Origin: Symbiodinium natans
Lineage: Eukaryota; Sar; Dinophyceae; Suessiales; Symbiodiniaceae
Direction of reading: 5' to 3'
Length of the DNA stretch: 64,000 nucleotides
Assembly (NCBI GenBank): GCA_905221605.1
Contig: CAJNDS010000310.1
Location: forward strand, 105,027 to 169,026
The notes under the pieces are model-generated. The model did no database searches, was not told the origin of the DNA, and saw only the letters and a list, made by a program, of their open reading frames with translations. A program made the position numbers and the translations under genes. Numbering within the stretch: position 1 is the stretch's first letter; every line of letters starts with the position of its first letter. This document shows positions 44,201-61,412 of the stretch, piece by piece.

Positions 44201-46041
44201 CTCCAAGTGCTTTACAGCGACCTGACGGCCACTGGAGAGATCCCTTGCCTGGAATACCTCCCCAAAGTATCCTGCTCCAATGTGCTTTATCTTCGGGTAT
44301 CTGCACCAAACAGCCTCCTCTGGTGAGAATCCCTCGACTTCATGGCAGCATATCGTATTCCGATGTCTCCCCGCTGTTGCTAGAGTTATGGGGCACAGCC
44401 CCAGCAAGGTTTGTTGGAACATTCGCACCAAAGATGCGAGTGTCTTTACAGGCTCTTCGGGCAGAGGTTTGCTTGCCGGTTCCTCATAGAGATGATTTCC
44501 AGTCGCGCCGATGTTCTGGCAATGATCTTGAGAGAGCTGAGCGTTGATACCGTCGACATCATCGTCAGGACAGAATGGGGAGGTCAACCTCTCCAAGTCG
44601 CCGAAAGAACCATCATGCAAGCATCCCACGCCCAGCTGTTCCCGCATTTCCTGGATCACCGGCGCAAAGGAGGTGACGTGAGTCTTGCCAGTGAGACTAA
44701 CCTGCTTCACATATGCATCTTGAGCGATCGACAAGAAGAGGTGTGGCTCGCGCATCAGCAAGGTGAAGCGTCGCAGTGAGCTCTTGCGCTCGGCGAACTC
44801 GGCCTCGAGCATCTGGATGTGGCGTGAGAGGCGGATCGGCAGATGCTTGCGATTGAAGGCCGTTATGGCAAAGGGCTTACTCGCCAAGGGATCCCGCAAA
44901 ACCTGCCAAAAGTCGTAACAAGACTGTGCCCAACGTGTAGTGCTCAAATCAAGAAGCTGCGCCACTTCCAGCATGTCGCAGGCTGCCATTCCACTCTTCC
45001 CTTTGGCATGTACCGTCAGCGCGGAGTGCCGGAGAGGAGTCAGTTCCTGCACATCATCATCCACGAAGAGCACCTCTTGAACGCTTACACAAAAAGACGT
45101 TGGGAACTGGCATCCTTAGATTGACTATGGCACAGTGATGTTCCCCTTACCACCTTGTTCATGCATATGATTAAGGCTGTGCATGAGGTTCACAGAGCAG
45201 GCAGTGTCGCCCGTGGCACCTGCTCGCCAGTCAGGTTGTGAAGGTGCTTGTAGCGGTGAACAATCTCTGTTTTTGAATCCCACTCCCCTTCCCTCCATTT
45301 GCCCAACATGCTCCACAACCGATCTATCTCCTCTGATGCTCCACTGCCACTGGACTCTGTTTCTTGGTCGTACGCGGTCCGCGTACCATACGCTACGCCA
45401 ATGTTTCCATATAAAGCTTCAAAGCAGTCCAGTAACCCCACTTCTTGCAGGCACTTCCGAGCTACACCGACATAGCCACGAGTTACGAGAATGATTCGGC
45501 AACCACTGGAGAGCAGACCCTCAAGCAGCTTCCGAATGGCCGTCACTCGGCTGAAGCCACCAAAAGCCTGCTCAATCCAAGCAGGACCCAGTTCAGTCAA
45601 ACGACGAAGCTGGCCACGCTCGGTTAGGGCATGTGGCTCTGACACAACGATGCCACGCATGGCTAGCATGCACACTTGAGCATCCACCCATCCAGCCAGA
45701 GATTTAAAAACGTGCACGACCGTCAGTGTCAAGTCGAAGTCGAAGAAAACGATGGAGCCTGACGCGGACGACCTTCCTGTAGGAGCCTCGCGATGCTCAG
45801 GGCAGCGCTCAGGCCTGAGGAAGCGCTGCGCCAGCGACTTCAGCCACATCTGGAATGGAGCGCCAAAGCGCTTCTTTGGCGAATCTGAAACCGAAGGTCT
45901 GCGGCGGGAAGTCGAGAATGAGAAGATGTGGGATTGGCATGAGACATCATTAGAATCTTTAGGCTCGTGATAAACTGAAGTCATGAGGCAGCAAAGGACG
46001 GGTCCAAAGTGATTACGAAGGGCATGCATAGTCGAAAGCAT
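41266..46041 (-). CDS. HAD phosphatase-protein kinase-EF-hand fusion protein, multi-exon
   Basis: Exon 1 (about 46041-45223; start not fixed) has the HAD motifs FFDFDLTLT, ILVTRG and the SKTEIV lysine. Exon 2 (45073-44093, 327 codons, donor GAG|GCCATC) opens with VLFVDDD (HAD motif IV) and without a stop runs into a kinase N-lobe: IGAGYFGEVF, VAVKHL, the helix-C Glu of DEVSVLRAL, and FEVVKFPRE. Exon 3 (5' end 43605) gives VLIVTELASGGTL. Exon 4 (43064 to about 42805) gives HGDLKPENVLI, CDFGHT, DPRYIAPEV and FELLTG. Exon 5 (about 42262-41675) holds the C-lobe end and two degenerate EF loops (DEGGNGQLNKKQ, DLHSQSYLDFKN). Exon 6 (41582-41266) contains a further Asn/Asp/Gly-rich loop and the stop. 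Intron joins 1/2, 2/3 and 5/6 keep frame. The 3/4 and 4/5 joins are unresolved and a small exon may be missing at each. Both enzymatic activities are inferred from motifs. Confidence 0.7.
42580..42765. repeat. AAC/AAG-rich microsatellite inside a kinase-gene intron
   Basis: Irregular (aac)n, (aag)n and (aat)n triplets fill the intron between the DFG/APE exon and the C-lobe exon of the fusion gene. The minus-strand frame of the kinase exon reads through into poly-L/F/S, which marks the end of true coding before about 42800. Confidence 0.85.
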
Positions 46042-46696
46042 TGCAGAAAGGGTGCCGACAAAGCAACAGGGTAAGACGCGGGGGCACTTTCACTTGGCAA
46101 TTCTTCCTCGGTCCGCTCCAGGCTGCACTGACTTAAAATCTTCTGCGCCAACGCGAGCGTCGGTAAAATTGACATCCTGCCAAGCAAAGCCTCGAACTAG
46201 CTCAAATGAGCGCTCAAATGGTGACACGCCTTCCACGCACATGGCCAGGAGGCATCAAATCATTCAAAGCATCAGGAGAGCAACGTGACAGTGACGCCCT
46301 CGTTCTTGACAACCTTCAGCGCAACATGCAGGAACCCACTTTGAATGAAGTTGAGGTGAATTGCTTACCCACTGGGCTGTGCAATACTGAGTCTCCACAC
46401 GCAGGCGAGATGTCCAACGTTAAGGTTCACAGGCTTCTGTGCTGCCTGCGCTACTTGACAGGCTCAAGTGCTTGCAAAAAAACTCACAACGCGTCCTTCA
46501 GCGAAATGGCTTGCACTAGCAAAGCATTTCAAAGTATTTTGTCCTTTGCGGCGCCAGCTCCAAAAGTTCAGGTACTCTGCCTTGCATTTCGGCAGAACCA
46601 TGCGAGGCAACCTTTGTGCCAAGATGGCTGATTGCATTCACTGAAGGCATGCAGACACGTAATACCTACTGAGCACACTTGTAGCACGTTCCAGGA
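46042..46696. other. Intergenic stretch between two minus-strand genes
   Basis: About 650 bp separate the EF-hand-like gene's stop from the first recognised exon of the fusion gene. It may hold the 5' end of the fusion gene; no family motif is visible. Confidence 0.35.
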
Positions 46697-48359
46697 CTAA
46701 GAAGGGCAGCATCGATAGTAGGTGCACCAGGGCAGCTTCGACCTCCTCCGCATCTTGGAACGTGACAGACCCTTCAAAGGGGCCTCCCGGTGCGGCTCCT
46801 GTAGTTCACTCGTTTCACTTCTCCTGGCGTCATCGGCTGCAGTTTCTGCAGTGCTTTCGGCTGTGGGTTGCAGCTCGGCCTTCAAAGCAGAAATGGCAGC
46901 TCTTACCGGAGCTACCACCTGACGGACCCTTTCTGCTGCCCCAGTCCTTTTAGAGCCTTTTGGCTCCGAAGTCTCGGCCCACATCGTGAGCTGCTCAGCA
47001 AAGTCTTCCACAAAAACTGAAGAAGAGGGCTGTGAGGATGCAAGGTTCGCTGGCTGAAGTGCCTCACCCGTCGTTTCATCCAAGGCAGCTGCAGTTGATG
47101 CGATGCAGTGGAAAAGCTCTCGGGCATTTTCTTGTGAAACATCCACATGACACGACAGAGCGTCGAACATTTCGAAGGACAGGCTGGGAAGGACTTGTAT
47201 GTTGCTTTCTGAGTTGGAGCAAGTCTCGTGGAACTCAGGGAGAAGCTCCGACAGCAAGGTCTCCAGGCACCGTTGCGCGGCATGCGGGGTCTGTGCCTCT
47301 GCCTCAGGCTTGTCGGCCTTGTCGGCCTTGTTGGCCTTGCTGGCCTTGTTGGGCTTTACGGGGTGCCTCGCTGCGGCAGCTTCCGCCACCTGGGGCCACT
47401 CTGTGGCCACGCGCTGCCAAAAGTCCTGCAGGCTGATGGCTGGCGCGGCCGCACGCAACATGCGGCGCAGGTCCCTCGAGGCAGAAATGGCAGAACTTCC
47501 TCCGAGCTGAAGGGCTTGGAAGCCCGGGATCTCACATCTGGTTACGATGCGTGCAAGCTCGGATTCAGACAGATCCGAGTTGGTGGCATCTAAACAACGA
47601 AGCGCATCGGCCATGGATCCTTGCTTGGCTAGCAGCCGCTGACGCAGATCCCGCCAAGTGAGCTCCGTTGGGATCTCTTCGATCGCGTGCATGAACTGCG
47701 ACAGCTCTACCATGCCCTTGCCATCAAAGTCCAGCAGGAGAAAGAGGTGAATAGCCTTCGGACCACCGAAAAACATCGAGACAAACATCATAATCTTCGA
47801 AGATGCCCCCCCCCCCCCCCCGTAACTGAAAAAGGAACCGAGTTAGCCATGCCAACAGGCCTGGCTTGCACACACACCCAGCGACCCCACCGCCGCCACA
47901 AAGTCTCGCCTTGAAACCTCAGATTGGGAGAAAGAAGTCGCCCGGGGAAGCTGCGAAGCTTGAATGCGAATTGCTTGAAAGGGACTGCGAAACGGGCACT
48001 ACAACGCATTGGTGGGGTTTGCTGGTTGACCTCGGTCTCCGACACTGCGGGCCAAAGGTGTTGGGGCGAGACTCTTCAAATCCTCAAACAGAAGGTATCA
48101 GGCATACGGAGAATACGGAGATCTGCGAAGTAATGAACATAGACTAGCGAATCGCACGCACTTTGGACAGATTGAGCTTGCCACATCCGTGCCCGAGTTT
48201 GTCGCCCAGCGCAGGGCTTCCTTGCCAGAAAATGCAAATCGCATTCTGGCACGCATGACCACGACTGATCCAGAAAGATGAGGCACTTGCCGCTATCTCT
48301 TCGAATGACCCGAAGCGATCCAACAAGTTCTGCCGCAGTTGGAACAGAGACAACAGGTC
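46697..48359 (-). CDS. EF-hand-like protein with Ala/Lys-rich linker, partial 5' end
   Basis: The last exon (about 47791-46697) encodes up to 364 residues. Near its start FLLLDFDGKGMVELSQFMHA resembles an EF-hand loop with Asp at 1 and 3, Gly at 6 and Glu at 9 but Gln at 12. A second, weaker loop is LDATNSDLSESEL. A Lys/Ala/Asp-rich repeat (NKASKANKADKADKPEAEA) links to a helical C-terminal half and a basic tail ending at the stop at 46697. Upstream, a 50-nt exon (48359-48310, tgag|GAC to TTCGG|GTCATT) encodes DLLSLFQLRQNLLDRFG. This parallels DLRQRLLAKQGS in the last exon and suggests repeated EF-hand units. The true start is not found. Calcium binding is doubtful because ligand positions are incomplete. 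Confidence 0.5.
47806..47821. repeat. C(16) homopolymer
   Basis: A run of about 16 C just upstream of the last EF-hand-like exon, where a pyrimidine-poor (G-run) sequence precedes the acceptor on the minus strand. Confidence 0.85.
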
Positions 48360-51300
48360 CTCAGCTGCCGGGTGCTGCACATGCAGCACGTGCAGCACGT
48401 ATCTGCAGGGTGCACCAACCTTCCCCGAAGGCAGCCGGCCTCGACCCAATCCAGATTTCGATTCAAGCTGGAGACTGCAATGTCTCCAAAACCGCTGTCC
48501 AGTGTTGCCTTGTCGCAGACGGCCAGTTCTGAAGTGAACTCGGGTGTTGCTTCGCTTCAAGTACAAGTTCAGGCAGGCACAAAGAGGCGGAAGGCCATGC
48601 GTCTATTCCCGTACCGCAACAGTGATGTCACACACCTCAGCATGCTTGAGGGGAGCTTCGTGCTGGCCTCCACTACATGTGTTACTGTGTCCAGTTGTGG
48701 GAGGTGTGTTACTGTGCTGCTCCTGCAGCACTGAGGCGCGCACCATTCGAACTCTGACTTGCTTAGAGGCTCGAGCCCTTGACTGCCGAATGCCTTGCAA
48801 GCATCAGCTGAATGCTGGCATTGCTCAGCTGTGCCCTCATGATCCCGCATGCACCAAGCTCAAGAAGGTGAGGAAAAGTAAGGTGAGGTGAGGGGACAGG
48901 GTGCCGAAGCAGGATTGTGCACTCTAGCCAAGGAAGCTACACTACTTTCATGTTGCAGCCGCCCATATCTTATCCCCCTCATCTTCCGAGGTTGCCCGAG
49001 TACACGTGACATGAACTTATGTCTGTGTGGGATCCTTGCCATTCCTTGCCTGTCGCTGTTGAGACACTCCTACTCCGGCATCCGGCTTACGGTCGGCGCA
49101 TCGCGCCTTCTGAGAAGAGGAGCGATGAGCGGCCTGTGCCGCTTGCTTCATGGCCCGAAACCTTGGCAACGAGTGAACTGCCCAGACTGCACATGCTCCG
49201 TGGCTCGCGCATGATTATGCCACCAGAACATTTGAGGAAGCTGACGCCCTGGTCGTGTTGCCAAATCGCCTCACAAGCGTACTGCAAAAAGCCAGTACCT
49301 GGCAACGCAGGCGACACCAGCCCTGAACGCATGGCTTTGCATACCCAGCTCCTGGTACCTCACTGCGCTTCCGATCTTCATCCTCCGAAACACGGTACGT
49401 GCTCGAAGTCGGACTGCCGCCAAAAGGACTGCCGATAGGTGATGCCCTTGGCAGCTTCACCAGTCATCAAAAAAAGCGTGACTTGCTTGAGGACAGGTCT
49501 CATGGAAAAAGAGGCCTCAAAACATCGAGGAGCTGGTAATAGCCAAACATAAAACACCAAATTGTGGCGCAGAGGATTTTTTGCACAAGATTGGCATGGC
49601 GGCATGGTCATCATTGACATAGATTGCTTCAATTGTGTCCCCGACCCTGTCATCTGACTTTTGATGTTTCCGAGGCCCCTGAGACCCCATCCCGAACTTC
49701 CAACCTCAAGCCCGGATCCTGAGAAAACCTGACGATGTTGCTGACATTCGCTTGGCAAAGCAGCCCAGTAGTATTGATTTTGGGCAGGGGACGACCATTT
49801 TTGCACGCATGTTTTTTTGACCTCGAACCCTGCTATACCCACAAGCCCATGATCCGAGCTGCAAACAAGCCAATCAGCCAACAACTCGGCAACGTCCTTG
49901 AGACCGACCCGGGAAGACCGGAGCAAATGCAGGGGTAAGGGGTTCCGGCGAAAAACACTGTGCAGATCTGCGAGGCCGATGAGCAAGAAATCCAAGATGC
50001 GAGAGGCTGCGGACATGTGATAGCATGTTGATCCCCTCATAGCTTGCAGTTGGGAGGCCCCCGTTAGTTGCCGTTGCCTGGGGCTATCGGAAACGGAGGG
50101 CAGACGAACTCTGCACATCTCCGGCACTGCAGGGCCGGGCAAAGGAGTGGAAGCGACGCTCCCGGCAATGGGTGTGAAAACGACCCGAGCACAAGGGGTG
50201 AGCAACGAAGGGTTCGGCGCAGACTTGGCAGAGGCCGGCAAGCAGTTGGGGCTGTCACCCGGACGTGCACCCCAAAAACTGACGGATTATGGTCCAGGGT
50301 CAAGCTGGTATGAAATCCCCTTTTCAAGGCGAGCAAGAAACCTCCGGCGAGCAGTCTTCCGAGTGGATGGGGTCAAAGCTTTGGAGGACAATCTCTCCCA
50401 AAATCCGCAAAGATTTGATCGATGTTGATCTGGGTGAACAGTTGCCGGCATGCCGTCCAACAGGAATCCAGCGAAACCAGAAGTCCTCGAACCCCGTCGA
50501 GTGCTCGATCTGTCACATGCAATCACCTCCCGGACAAGACTTTGCCAGGCCGTCAGGGGCAGCCAAGGTCTTTCGAACGAATGTTTGGGTTGTGAGGGAG
50601 CCGTGCACAAACCTGGAGTCGTTTCGGCCACTCCTTGTCGGGCTCATGATGTGCAACCTTCCTCTTTTCTGAAGCTAGCGTGCTGACATGAATCACAGCA
50701 CAGCCGGGACAAGTTCTTGAGGCTGCGATGACTACGGCCAGCTCACGAACCCATTGGACACGAACACTCTGGCGACCCGGCGACATTATTCTCCTGCTGC
50801 AAAAGTAAAACTGAGATATTAGCGGCATGGTTTTCCAGCACCCACCGTCTCCTGGATGCCACACAGTTCAAATGGAATAAACAGATTTTTACCATGTTGA
50901 CTGGGAGGAGCCTTCGTCAATAGGAGGAGAAGACAAAAAGGTGAAAAACGTGAACACTGCGAACAACGATTCGCCCCAACACCCTTAGCTGCTTCGACTT
51001 CCTATCCGGGGCCCCGGCGTGCAGTTGGACGTCGCATCCTGGCAGTCCCGACACTAGGTACGTTTGCGCTAAACCTCTGGAAGAACCCTTTGCAAGAAGT
51101 CTCTGAAAGCTTTCCACTCACCCTTTTCCCATTTACGGAGAAGCATGACTTGTAGGCAACCTTTGCCCAGACTCTCCGTGCTCCTAGGCTACTCTAGTCG
51201 ACTCTCGCCTACCAGTGAACCCCGACTTTCATCGAAGCCAACTTCGTTTCTGCGCGTGAAAAAAAAGTCGGTGGCGCCTGGTCGTAGACGACTCGAGGTG

Positions 51301-51700
51301 GCCTCGAAGCATGTGCACAAACGATCCAGTCGCTCAACTTTTGCACGCATGCGAACGCACGCAGGCACGCACGCAGACCGGACTCTCGGGCGGGACTCTC
51401 CGCAGGCATCTTTGGAGGCAGACACTCTGGCGAGGAAACACGCTTAGTTGTAACTTCTTTTTTTGCTTACCTGTAACTTCCTCTGTTCTTGCTACATTTA
51501 CTTGCTTGTGACTTCTTTTTTTGCTTACTCGTAACTTTTTCCGTGCCGTTTCCCGAGGAGGGGTGCCAAAACCCTTGCATATAGCTGTTTTTCGGCCTCA
51601 AACTGCGAATGCTGTGAATTACAGCATTTGCAGTCCGTTACAGGCTTCAAGTCTTGCAACTTGCAGTCTTGCGGGGCTTCTCGCGCTAGGCCTTATCTCT
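48360..51700. other. Unannotated stretch
   Basis: A 287-codon minus frame (49378-50241) contains a segment that could be read as a weak ankyrin-like repeat (PLPLHLLRSSRVGLKDVAEL), but no splice-bounded block supports it. No other candidate gene. Confidence 0.3.
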
Positions 51701-51895
51701 TAGGGCTCCCGGTTTAGAGTTCAGGGTTAAGGGTTTAGGGTCTAGGGTCTCGGGCCTAGGGCTTAGGGTTTAGGGTTTAGGGTTTTAGGGTTTTAGGGTG
51801 TAGCGTTTAGGGTTTAGGTTTAGGGTTTTAGGGTTTAGGGTTTCGGGCTTAGGGCTTAGGGTTTAGGGTTTAGGTTTTGGCTTTAGGGTTTAGGA
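51701..51895 (+). repeat. Interstitial TTTAGGG telomere-like repeat
   Basis: About 190 bp of tttaggg units with variants (ttttaggg, cttaggg, tctaggg, ttcaggg) run in one orientation. TTTAGGG is the plant-type telomere repeat also reported for dinoflagellates. Degeneracy and unique DNA on both sides make it interstitial. Confidence 0.85.
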
Positions 51896-53765
51896 CATTG
51901 ATCAGCAAGATTGGGCCAGGGGGCTGCGGTCTTAACGTTTAGGGTCTAGAGTTTGATTGGGGTTGAGGGTCCCAAACCCCCAATTCCCTCATAAATACAG
52001 TGCGCGCCAACAGTCCAGGTACTAAAAGTCACCACTAAGCAAAAATAAAAGTTACAACTAAGCAAGTTACAACTACCCTAGCTACCTTCTAGGGATACTC
52101 GGTGGTACGCTTTGCGGTTCTCTAGGGTGGCCACTCCAGCAGTGGGCACTCCAGCAGGACAGGGCTGCGGGACACCGAGGGCGAGGAGGCGAAAAGGAGG
52201 CGAGGAGGCGAATAGAGCATGGTTGAATGGGGTTGGCCTAAAACCTAGCCCACACACGGACGGTGGGGAAACAACCCACAGTGAGGCTAGCTGTTCCCAG
52301 ATCACAGGGCTGCGCGCCGCAAGAGCTTTGATGGCGCCGCCGGAAGCAGTGTGCTCAGCACCTTGTGCTGGCTGAGAATATAAGGCTTGCACGCACTGCA
52401 AGAGCCACGCTACGAAATGCATTGCGCCACTGAGCCTCGCTCGTTGGAAAGCATGTCACTTTCTTCCTTCTGATGTCGGCGCCTCGGAATGGGCCCAACA
52501 ATCATGTTCTGTAACAGAATTCACACAGCATTGCAAAGCAAAAACTTAGAAACTTGCGACGGTAAAGGAGATCCTGGCAGCGCCTCAGTGAAAGTGGGAA
52601 CATCTGAGAGCATGTGGCATCATGCCTTGCAGTTGGAGGGACATCTCCACTCATGGGGAGCACCGTCGCCAAACGCGGCCTCGCCTGCATGTCAAAATTT
52701 CTACCCAAAATCACTGAAACCACCGGACGCAATGTAAAACTGCTTGGCGAAAGTCCTGCAACAGAGTGTGCTGGCGCTATGCTGACCCTATGCTGTCTGG
52801 TGCAGTCCCACAAGCTTCTTTGGGCCTGCGCTCTGGTCTTAGCCCATGGTGGCACCTGATCTCCGCGGCTCCGTTTATCTCTAAATCAGCCATTGAAAAC
52901 ACCTCTGGCACTGTCACCCTTCAACGGCTTATGGCACATTTTCGCGGATAGCACAACTGAGTCGTAGCTGTTCGTGAGACAGAAGCCTCTCGGCCATTGA
53001 TATGGGTACCATGGCGGCAATGGTGTGGTTTGTTTGACTGGATAATGCTAGATTGCCGGTGTGGTCCCCGCGGTTCGTGCGCATCGTCCTCGACGTCAAG
53101 AGGCCCTGCCAGACGAGCATATTTGCTTGGCAGACCTCTCCAACCCCGCCAGAGCTGAGCTCATCTTCGGCCCCCTTCCAGAGTCAGAGCTTCAGCTTCG
53201 GGTGCATGGGAAGTGCATGGAAAGTGCATGGAAAGTGCTTAGAGGCTTAGTGCCTAGAGCCTAGGCGTATTGGCCGTTGCGGCTGACTCTGAAGGATCTG
53301 AAAGGGAGCCCAGAAAAACGCGAGGAACAAAGCCGATAACAAGTGGACGGATACAGTACTGAGTGCCTGAGGCACGTCAACTTGTGGGCATCGTGTGCTT
53401 GCAGCATACATGCCAACTCGAGAGAATTCCGTATGACCATGCTTGACTGCGAAAGGATCTTGGCAAACGCGTATGCTCCTTCATTGTGAGAACAGAGATT
53501 CTGCAGACGTGCATTCTGCAACGCTGCAGCATTGGTCTAAGTCAGCCCTCAACTTCTGTGGCAACAACGCAATTCCACATATTCACACTCTCAATACAAA
53601 GGCATGGATAGCAAAGTGAGGGCCAGCTTAACTTGTCGGTAATAGAACACCGCATCTGTCACACGGAAAGTTTGCGGACAGCGAAATCATTGTCAAGTGC
53701 TGGCGCAGGGGAAGGTCGGATTATCCGTCTGGCAATGCCACTTCCACTGCACCTCTCTCTTCGTC
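51896..53765. other. Intergenic stretch 3' of the CDPK gene
   Basis: No supported gene. A gcatggaaagt repeat of about three copies lies at 53205-53236. The CDPK stop codon is at 53766, so part of this DNA is its 3' untranslated region. Confidence 0.35.
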
Positions 53766-59150
<5,385 letters not shown>

Positions 59151-60031
59151 CTGACAAATACCAGTTTCCGGCGAAGCAGCGCTTTGCGTATTCAGGCATA
59201 ACAAGGGAGTGTACCAGGCTGCACCTGGTTGTCGACGATCAGGCTGGACGATGCGAAACCTGGAGATGTTTTCGTGAGCAGACTGACAGCAGCTTAGCAA
59301 GCTTACGAAAGCCCTCCGTTGCCCTCCGAACGCCACCCAGCCTGTTGTGGACTTTTTTCCACCATTTGCAGAGTCCTCCGGTAGCAAAGGTAGCAAAGGT
59401 GAATGCCTGAATGCCTACCTGTTACAAGTGCTGTCCTTACCACCCTGCACCGAAGCGCCGCAACCCATGGCTGCAAACGATGTGAAACCTGGGCGCCTGC
59501 AAATGATCCTGAGGCGTTCTGGAGGCAGTCTGGACTAGGTTTTGGGCTTGCCACTATGCCGCAGGAACCTGGACCAGCTGCAGGCCGGGGGCAACACAGT
59601 CAAACAAGTGTTGAGCCCTGGCTGCGAGTGATCTTCAATCAACTGTGCACCACGCCCCCTACCCTGCCCCCCCTACCCCCCCTACCTCCTCTGCCAATTC
59701 CCCCTGCCCCCTACCCCGAGCCCCCAGCCCCTAGCCCTCGTAGCGATCCCTCTCCCCTTTAGAAAGGCTCCAACACACAGCCCAGAAAGCCGACTAAAGC
59801 CCACTGACATGTTCTTGGCAGCGCTTGGTGTCTTGCCCACTTCGGGGGTGTTGGCAGGCGTGGTGGCAAGCCAGCAAGGCCTGAGATTTGTTTCGCTTCA
59901 TGGAACAAAATTGCACGGACGCGAGTCTTCAGATTCAAAAAGAGAGGGCCGCAAAAGGCGAGAAGACAGCAATCCAGCCGCAAGCAGCTGCAAGCCGGGC
60001 ATCGCACGGCGAAACTCTCGCTCAAACTCAC
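59151..60031. other. Stretch upstream of the CDPK kinase exons
   Basis: Expected to hold the CDPK N-terminal exon(s), but none could be placed. A cccccctac-rich tract lies at 59648-59755. Confidence 0.35.
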
Positions 60032-60059
60032 CCAGCGCATCCTCGGCCCAAGTATGCTC
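60032..60059 (-). CDS. Possible 28-nt exon, unknown
   Basis: Minus-strand block from ttgaatcag|GAG to GCTGG|GTGAGTTT encodes EHTWAEDAL plus one base. Both signals are strong. The wider minus frame (59898-60188) stays open with a helical, charged composition. It could be an upstream CDPK exon or a separate gene. Confidence 0.3.
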
Positions 60060-60369
60060 CTGATTCAACCGTTGTAGCGTGAGTGTTTTGAGATGAACCA
60101 ACGATTCGTCAACGGGAAGCACCGGCAGTTCACTTGGCAGCCTTATCTGAAGAATTCTTCCGGAGTTTCCACTCCAGGCCTTTAGCACAATTTGGCGTAC
60201 CTTGCCTCGGCGTTCTTCGAGCCCATGTCATCGCAGGACACGTGGATTTGATCTTGCAAAGGCAAGCCGGCAAGCCATCAAAATGCTGGTCGTCGCAAGC
60301 ACAGAACTTTCTTGCCAAGACCCGCGCAATCTTTGGGCGTAGACTCAGACCTGACCAGCCCCCAAACAG
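60060..60369. other. Spacer before the CACAGA repeat
   Basis: Nothing supported; possibly coding continuation of the minus frame ending near 60188. Confidence 0.25.
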
Positions 60370-60632
60370 ACACAGGCACAAACACACGGAGACGCATGGA
60401 GACGCTGAGAGACACACCGACATACGGACACACGGACACACAGACACACCGACACCCAGACACACAGACACGCCGACACACAGACACGCAAGCAAACAGA
60501 CGCACCGACACGCAGACACACAGACACACAGACACACAGGCACGCAAACACACCGACACACAGACACACAGACACACAGACACACGGACACACACACACA
60601 CACACAAAAACACACACACACACACACACAAC
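60370..60632. repeat. CACAGA-type minisatellite ending in (CA)n
   Basis: Hexamers such as acacagac, acaccgac and acacggac repeat for about 220 bp, then pass into (CA)n at 60590-60632. Frames across it (poly-TDTQTH or CVCVSV) are not genes. Confidence 0.95.
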
Positions 60633-61296
60633 ACAAACTCACCAGGCCACGAATTTCCCAAAATGGGGACAAGACGACAGAAGTCTGCACCAGCAAGAAG
60701 GAAACTCATATCACTCATCAAAAGAAGCCGAAAACTCATTCCCATGGAAGCTACATGTCGCCATCAACTTGGAAAAAGCTCTCTGCCCGGTGTCCACAAC
60801 GCTTCCGCCCGCGGCTTCAAGATGCCCCGATCACGACGGGCCTGCAGTCACGTCGAGGACTGGCGACCGAAACGGTCCTTCGCCTGTGCACGTCGTGCAG
60901 GAAATGTGCCAAAAGAAGAGGAAAAAAGGATAGAAGAGGTGCAGCTGCAGACCACAAGGGAACTTACACATAGAAAAGTACCAAAAGCTCGATCAGGTTC
61001 TAAGCTTTAAACTGTTCCGGCACAAATCTAAACCAAATTACCTGTGCTTGGCAGCACCAGTTCCAGAAGTATCTGCAGAACTGCAAACTCCATGTATGCC
61101 CAAATGACTTAGGGCCAAACACCAAGCAACAAAGCGTGATGACTCACGATGCCTCTTTAAAGCAACTTGACTACTGTACGTTTATGCTACTGAAACTGCG
61201 CTGGGTCAGCCAGCCCTGCACACTTGCAGCTGGAGTTCGGGGAAGGCATTAGATCACTAGGTTTAGGATCTCTCACAACAAGCAAGGCAACTGCAC
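60633..61296. other. Unannotated stretch
   Basis: No motif or splice-bounded block seen. It lies 3' (in gene direction) of the exon at 61297-61412. Confidence 0.3.
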
Positions 61297-61412
61297 CTCT
61301 GGGTAGCAAGCGTCCTGGCCAAGGCCTTCCACAGGTGCTGCACAATCGTGGCAGAAGGCAGCAAAAACTTGCTGTTGTTTTGCCGAAACAGCTCCAGAAA
61401 GAAATTCTGAGC
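61297..61412 (-). CDS. Orphan 38-codon exon, unknown protein
   Basis: Minus-strand block from aatctcag|GCT to CAGAG|GTGCAG. The peptide AQNFFLELFRQNNSKFLLPS then ATIVQHLWKALARTLATQ has clear amphipathic helix character and enters in phase 0, leaving in phase 2. No family recognised. The AG|G acceptor follows the window's rule. Confidence 0.45.

Noticed and set aside
46955-46985. ccttttggctccgaag as a relict dinoflagellate spliced leader
   Set aside because: Only a partial match, and it sits in coding sequence of the EF-hand-like gene (SEPKGSKR). No full spliced-leader sequence was noticed, though I could not search exhaustively.
49378-50241. 287-codon minus frame with a possible ankyrin-like segment
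   Set aside because: One weak repeat-like stretch, no second repeat, no convincing splice borders.
60134-60973. 279-codon plus frame
   Set aside because: Largely TDTQTH repeats from the CACAGA minisatellite.
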